A stretch of DNA of 64,000 nucleotides from an uncultured Pelagibacteraceae bacterium (GTDB lineage: Bacteria > Pseudomonadota > Alphaproteobacteria > Pelagibacterales > AG-422-B15). Under the pieces are notes generated by a model. That model did no database searches, was not told where the DNA came from, and saw only the letters and a list, made by a program, of their open reading frames with translations. Of this stretch, positions 60,158-64,000 are shown one piece after another. Every line of letters starts with the position of its first letter. The first letter of the stretch is position 1. Both the position numbers and the translations under genes were made by a program. The DNA lies in the NCBI GenBank assembly GCA_902613805.1, contig CACMIV010000003.1:100585-164584 (forward strand), in the 5' to 3' direction.

Positions 60158-60907
60158 ATGTCTTTTAAATTTTTAGACAATTATAATTTTATTCCATTCG
60201 CACATCGTGGCGGTTCCTATGATTTTTGTGAAAATACTTTAGATGCATTCAATAATTCAATTAATTTAGGATATCGGCACATCGAAACAGATGTGAGGCA
60301 TACAAAAGATAATAAGTTAGTAATTTTTCATGATCCAGATTTAAAAAGAATTCGTGGGCTAGATGGAAAAATAGAAAATTTTAATTATGAAGAATTAAAA
60401 AATATAAAAATTTTCGAGACACATACAATACCATTACTTGATGAGGCCCTATCTTCTTGGCCTGAGATAAATTTTAATATTGAACCAAAAAGTTTAGAGT
60501 CTGCACACTTATTGAAAGACAAATTAAAATCTACTAAAAATATTGAAAGGATATGTGTTGGTTCATTTAGTAAGACAAAAATGGATATTTTTAGAAAAGA
60601 ATTCAAAGACAATTTATGCACGTCCATGACAGAAAGTGAGACAATATTGTTTTTCATTAATAGACTTCTTCCAATCTATGATAATAGTATTCCGTGTCTA
60701 CAAATACCAATCAAACATATGGGTTTTAGAATTGTGACAAAAAACCTTGTAGAACATGTTCATAGTCTTGGAAAAAAAATACATGTTTGGACAATTAACG
60801 ACGAAAACCAGATGCTAGATCTAATAAATATAAATGTTGATGGCATAATGACAGATAGACCTAAAACTTTAAAAAAAGTCTTACAAAAAAAATCTCTTTG
60901 GAATTAA
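60158..60907 (+). CDS. Glycerophosphodiester phosphodiesterase family protein (second copy)
   Basis: The 249-residue protein carries the family motifs FAHRGGSYDFCENTLDAF (about residues 15-32), HIETDVRHTKDNKLVIFHDPDLKR (split across about 42-65) and NIEPKSLE (about 107). It ends with the KIHVWTINDENQMLDL repeat-like segment typical of these TIM barrels. There is no signal peptide, so it should act on glycerophosphodiesters in the cytoplasm. TATATA overlaps the start region, which leaves no room for a Shine-Dalgarno. It is only distantly similar to the copy at 31716-32402. Confidence 0.9.
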   Translation: MSFKFLDNYNFIPFAHRGGSYDFCENTLDAFNNSINLGYRHIETDVRHTKDNKLVIFHDPDLKRIRGLDGKIENFNYEELKNIKIFETHTIPLLDEALSSWPEINFNIEPKSLESAHLLKDKLKSTKNIERICVGSFSKTKMDIFRKEFKDNLCTSMTESETILFFINRLLPIYDNSIPCLQIPIKHMGFRIVTKNLVEHVHSLGKKIHVWTINDENQMLDLININVDGIMTDRPKTLKKVLQKKSLWN

Positions 60908-60936
60908 TAATTGTATTTTTTATATACAAGATTTAG

Positions 60937-60942
60937 TATAAT
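60937..60942 (+). promoter_or_regulatory. TATAAT -10 candidate for rpiB-glyA-nrdR-ribD
   Basis: A perfect TATAAT lies 19 bases before the rpiB ATG in a 54-base gap, so transcription would begin near 60949 with a leader of about 13 bases. TTGTAT at 60911-60916 is 20 bases upstream and too far for a standard -35. Confidence 0.4.
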
Positions 60943-60961
60943 TAGTTTAATAATATCCTAT

Positions 60962-61399
60962 ATGAGTGAGCAAACCAAAGTATCTATCGCCTCAGACCAT
61001 GCTGGCTTTGATCTGAAAGATCAAATAATAAAGCGTCTTATAGATAGCGGTATTAGTGTTATTGATAGAGGGCCAGATAAAAAAGACCCAGTAGATTATC
61101 CTGACTATGCATCAAAAGTTACAAATGACATTTTAAATGAAAAAGCTCATAAGGGTGTACTAGTATGTGGTACAGGACAAGGCATGGCAATGGCAGCAAA
61201 CAAAAAACCGGGGATTAGGGCTGCACTTTGTTATAACAGTGAGGTTACAAGATTGGCTAGAGAACATAATGATGCAAATATTTTGACTTTAGGCGCCCGC
61301 GTTATAGATGAAGCTACAGCAATGAGTCTTGTTGAAACATTTTTAAACACGGACTTTGAGGGCAGTCGACACGCTGATAGAATAAATAAGATAGGATAA
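60962..61399 (+). CDS. rpiB: Ribose-5-phosphate isomerase B
   Basis: RpiB interconverts ribose-5-phosphate and ribulose-5-phosphate in the pentose phosphate pathway. I start it at the ATG at 60962 (145 residues, [19 protein letters not shown]). Upstream in-frame starts add a hydrophobic stretch not found in the family and would cover the promoter. The DHAGFDLK motif and the [22 protein letters not shown] active-site segment (about residues 65-86) are intact. glyA follows after 4 bases, a conserved alphaproteobacterial pairing. Confidence 0.96.
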   Translation: MSEQTKVSIASDHAGFDLKDQIIKRLIDSGISVIDRGPDKKDPVDYPDYASKVTNDILNEKAHKGVLVCGTGQGMAMAANKKPGIRAALCYNSEVTRLAREHNDANILTLGARVIDEATAMSLVETFLNTDFEGSRHADRINKIG

Positions 61400-61403
61400 T
61401 TTT

Positions 61404-62666
61404 ATGACTTTTTTTTCATCTCCACTTCAAGAAATCGATAACGAAATTCATGAAGCTATTAATAAAGAGCTTTTAAGACAGCAAAATCAAATTGAATTAA
61501 TAGCTTCAGAAAACATAGTTTCAAAAGCTGTATTAGAAGCTCAGGGATCTGTATTAACAAATAAATACGCAGAGGGGTATACTTCAGCCCGATATTATGG
61601 AGGATGTGAGTTTGTTGATATTGCTGAGGACCTTGCAATTCAAAGATTGAAAAAACTTTATAAATGTAATTATGCTAATGTTCAACCTCACTCTGGAGCC
61701 CAGGCAAATGGTGCAGTTATGTTGGCTCTTATAAAACCAGGAGACACTATTTTAGGTATGAGTTTGGATGCTGGGGGTCATTTAACCCATGGATCAGCTC
61801 CTTCTATGTCTGGAAAATGGTTCAATGCAGTTCAGTATGGATTAGATGATGATGGACTAATTAATTACGACGAGGTTGAGTCGCTCGCAAAAGAACACAA
61901 GCCTAAAATAATAATTGCAGGAGGTAGTGCTTACTCAAGAATAATTGACTTCAAAAGATTTCGAGACATTTGTGATATGATTGGTGCATTTCTCCATGTA
62001 GATATGGCTCACTTTTCAGGCTTGGTTGCTGCTGAAGAGTATCCTAACCCTCTCGAGTTTGCAGATGTTGTTACTTCGACAACTCACAAAACTATAAGAG
62101 GAGCTAGAGGAGGCATGATACTCTCTAATAATGCTGACTTAGGTAAAAAATTTAATTCAGCTGTATTTCCAGGATATCAAGGAGGACCTTTAATGCATGT
62201 AATTGCAGGTAAGGCAGTTGCTTTCGGAGAAGCTCTAAAACCAGAATTCAAACAATACATTAAACAAGTTGTTAAAAATGCTCAAATTCTCAGTCACACA
62301 CTTGTGAATGGTGGGCTCAAAATTGTTTCTGGGGGTACAGATACGCACTTAATATTAGTCGACTTAACCCCAATGGATCTAACGGGAGATGCCGCCTCTA
62401 CCAGTCTTGAGGAAGCGCACATTACTTGTAACAAAAATGGAATACCAAAGGATCCAAAACCACCTAAAATAACATCTGGTATAAGATTAGGTACTCCAGC
62501 AGCTACGACAAGAGGATTTAAGGAGAAAGAGTTTGAAACTGTTGGCAACTTGATACTTGAAACGTTGTCAGGTTTAAAACAAAACCCAAATGACAACACT
62601 AAGGTTGAAAAAATTGTAAAAGAAAAAGTGATAAATCTTTGTAATAAATTTCCGATTTATAACTAG
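61404..62666 (+). CDS. glyA: Serine hydroxymethyltransferase
   Basis: GlyA converts serine and tetrahydrofolate to glycine and methylene-tetrahydrofolate, the main C1 source. The 420-residue protein has the [11 protein letters not shown] start region, [13 protein letters not shown] (about residues 54-66) and the PLP-binding Lys229 in [19 protein letters not shown] upstream is a Shine-Dalgarno. There is no glycine riboswitch, since the 4-base gap to rpiB leaves no space. Confidence 0.98.
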   Translation: MTFFSSPLQEIDNEIHEAINKELLRQQNQIELIASENIVSKAVLEAQGSVLTNKYAEGYTSARYYGGCEFVDIAEDLAIQRLKKLYKCNYANVQPHSGAQANGAVMLALIKPGDTILGMSLDAGGHLTHGSAPSMSGKWFNAVQYGLDDDGLINYDEVESLAKEHKPKIIIAGGSAYSRIIDFKRFRDICDMIGAFLHVDMAHFSGLVAAEEYPNPLEFADVVTSTTHKTIRGARGGMILSNNADLGKKFNSAVFPGYQGGPLMHVIAGKAVAFGEALKPEFKQYIKQVVKNAQILSHTLVNGGLKIVSGGTDTHLILVDLTPMDLTGDAASTSLEEAHITCNKNGIPKDPKPPKITSGIRLGTPAATTRGFKEKEFETVGNLILETLSGLKQNPNDNTKVEKIVKEKVINLCNKFPIYN

Positions 62667-62674
62667 GAGAAAAT

Positions 62675-63133
62675 ATGAAGTGTCCATTTTGTGGAAATAA
62701 CGATACTCAAGTAAAGGACTCTCGTGCAACTGAAGACAACTCAGCAATTAGAAGAAGAAGGTTTTGTTCTGCATGCGGAGCACGTTTTACAACGTTTGAG
62801 CGAATACAATTACGTGAATTAACCGTGCTAAAAAAATCGGGTAAAAAAGTTCCATTCGATCGTGATAAACTTGAGAGGTCAGTTCAAATAGCTCTCAGAA
62901 AGAGACCGGTCGATAACGATAGAGTTGACAGAATGGTAAGTGGAATAGTTCGAAGAGTTGAGAGTCTTGGTGAAACAGAGGTTTCTTCAGATGTAATTGG
63001 TGAAATTGTGATGGAGGGTCTACAAAGTATAGACTCAGTCGCATATGTTCGTTTTGCATCAGTATACAAAAATTTTAGAGAAGCAAAAGATTTTGAGGAA
63101 TTTCTGGGTGTTATTTCATCAGAAAATGAGTAG
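62675..63133 (+). CDS. nrdR: Transcriptional repressor NrdR
   Basis: NrdR senses (d)ATP and represses ribonucleotide reductase genes. The 152-residue protein has an N-terminal zinc ribbon (Cys3, Cys6, Cys31, Cys34) and a DNA-binding [18 protein letters not shown] segment, followed by an ATP-cone domain (about residues 49-139). TAGGAG at the end of glyA is its Shine-Dalgarno. The glyA-nrdR-ribD order is conserved in alphaproteobacteria. Confidence 0.97.
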   Translation: MKCPFCGNNDTQVKDSRATEDNSAIRRRRFCSACGARFTTFERIQLRELTVLKKSGKKVPFDRDKLERSVQIALRKRPVDNDRVDRMVSGIVRRVESLGETEVSSDVIGEIVMEGLQSIDSVAYVRFASVYKNFREAKDFEEFLGVISSENE

Positions 63134-63141
63134 GCATTTCT

Positions 63142-64000
63142 TTGAGTGAACAAGTTTACTTAAAAATTGCTGAGAGGATGGCTTTAAGAGCAGTAGGTTC
63201 TACTTATCCTAATCCACCTGTAGGAGCTGTTATAGTTAAAGATGGTGCAGTTTTATCTAGAGGTTGGACACAACCAAACGGTCAAGCTCATGCAGAAATT
63301 CATGCAATAAATCAAATTAAAAATAAAAAAATTTTAAATGGTGCAACGTTATACTGTACTCTTGAACCTTGTTCACATCGTGGAAAAAATCCACCATGCG
63401 TAAAAAAAATTATAAAACTGAAATTTTCAAAAGTTGTAATTTCAGAAATTGATAGGAATCCTTTGGTTAATGGCAATTCAGTTAAAAAATTAAGATCAGC
63501 AGGCATAAACGTGATTTTAAAAAGATTTAGTTTAAAGATAAGAGAATTAAATAAAGTTTTTTTCAAAACTATTGAATGTAATACGCCGTTTATTACCCTT
63601 AAAGTTGCATCAACAGTAGATGGTAAAATTGCTACCAAAAATTATGAGAGCAAATGGATAACAAACCACCCTTCAAGATTGATGGGACATAAATTGAGAT
63701 CATTAAACGATTGTATGCTAGTAGGAAAAAAAACTATTGAAAAAGATAATCCATCTTTAGATTGTAGGATTGACGGTTTAGGTAATCGATCGCCAGATAT
63801 ATTCATATTAGATAATAAACTCAAGCTTAACAAAAGACTTAAAATATTTAAAGTTTCAAAACGAAAAATATTTATCTTTCACTCGTGTAGTAATGCTAAA
63901 AATGTTATAAAATCAAAAAATATTAAATATATTTATTTAAAAGAAATAAATAAATTATTAGACATTAACTTAGTCTTAAAAACAATCTCCAAACTTGGAT
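63142..64000 (+). CDS. ribD: Bifunctional riboflavin biosynthesis deaminase/reductase RibD (3' end outside window)
   Basis: RibD deaminates and then reduces the pyrimidine intermediate of riboflavin synthesis. The frame opens at TTG 63142 (LSEQVYLKIAERMALRAV), 8 bases after nrdR, and continues past the window end, so about 286 codons are visible. The deaminase domain has HAEIHAI and the zinc motif CTLEPCSHRGKNPPC (about residues 72-86). The reductase domain begins near residue 145 with FITLKVASTVDGKIAT. ATT at 63136 is an alternative start. The next ATG (63178) would cut into the first helix. Confidence 0.93.
   Translation, partial: MSEQVYLKIAERMALRAVGSTYPNPPVGAVIVKDGAVLSRGWTQPNGQAHAEIHAINQIKNKKILNGATLYCTLEPCSHRGKNPPCVKKIIKLKFSKVVISEIDRNPLVNGNSVKKLRSAGINVILKRFSLKIRELNKVFFKTIECNTPFITLKVASTVDGKIATKNYESKWITNHPSRLMGHKLRSLNDCMLVGKKTIEKDNPSLDCRIDGLGNRSPDIFILDNKLKLNKRLKIFKVSKRKIFIFHSCSNAKNVIKSKNIKYIYLKEINKLLDINLVLKTISKLG

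Noticed and set aside
60146..60160. TATATATA run as a repeat or binding site
   Set aside because: It is a short AT tract in an AT-rich genome and is better explained as overlapping -10 sequences.
60911..60961. Upstream in-frame start for rpiB giving an apparent membrane segment
   Set aside because: The added residues are encoded by AT-rich promoter-like sequence with TATAAT, and RpiB starts at [15 protein letters not shown].
61400..61403. Glycine riboswitch ahead of glyA, as known from some marine alphaproteobacteria
   Set aside because: Only 4 bases separate rpiB and glyA, so there is no space for an aptamer.

Overview
This window is almost entirely conserved housekeeping DNA from an AT-rich, compact alphaproteobacterial genome. 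The assignment rests on gene order: slt-dapA-smpB-folK-rsh, pyrE-pdxJ-acpS-lepB-rnc-era-recO-parC, ruvX-pyrB-plsY-topA divergent from gatCAB, and rpiB-glyA-nrdR-ribD are all alphaproteobacterial arrangements. Other supporting traits are a LID-less adenylate kinase, a single bifunctional (p)ppGpp enzyme and a magnesium-type HemB. Many genes overlap by ATGA or TAATG, convergent genes overlap tail to tail, and no gene-free stretch reaches 300 bases (the longest is 137). This fits a streamlined, probably marine, lineage such as the low-GC planktonic alphaproteobacteria, but the window holds no rRNA and I cannot name the species.

Layout. 1-7108: rpoB (5' end outside the window) and rpoC. 7109-7245: promoter and hairpin region ahead of rpsL. 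7246-21044: a fused str-S10-spc unit (rpsL, rpsG, fusA, rpsJ through secY and adk) with no tuf gene. 21045-23298: rpsM-rpsK-rpoA-rplQ behind its own strong promoter. 23344-27779: a pseudouridine synthase, then propionyl-CoA carboxylase pccB-pccA. 27772-29479 (minus): a gamma-butyrobetaine-hydroxylase-like dioxygenase and lipB. 29523-30899: mgtE. 30896-35009 (minus): a tightly packed set of PuuC-like aldehyde dehydrogenase, HAD phosphatase, RidA-like protein, glycerophosphodiester phosphodiesterase and panC. 35072-39737 (minus): topA, plsY, pyrB, ruvX. 39787-42976: gatCAB. 43024-43117: tRNA-Ser(GCU). 43129-45243 (minus): lytic transglycosylase. 45324-58383: dapA-smpB-folK, then rsh through parC, a PuuB-like FAD oxidase and a 3-hydroxyisobutyrate-dehydrogenase-like enzyme. 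58372-60143 (minus): hemB and a DUF1295 membrane protein. 60158-60907: a second phosphodiesterase. 60962 to the end: rpiB-glyA-nrdR-ribD (ribD runs off the window).

How the genes work together. The first 23 kb builds the transcription and translation machinery. GatCAB, the tRNA, SmpB, Era, RNase III and the RSH enzyme add tRNA charging, ribosome rescue, ribosome assembly and stringent control. The metabolic genes make cofactors (lipoate, pantothenate, pyridoxal phosphate, folate, heme, riboflavin), pyrimidines, lysine or diaminopimelate, and C1 units. They also break down propionyl-CoA, polyamine-type substrates and glycerophosphodiesters.

I found no CRISPR array, insertion sequence, prophage, toxin-antitoxin pair or other recognisable novel system. 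The points worth a second look are missing neighbours in otherwise conserved operons (tuf, rpoZ, pyrC, dprA), probable leaderless transcripts, tail-to-tail overlaps with no room for terminators, the rpsL leader hairpin, and the scattered polyamine/carnitine-type enzymes.
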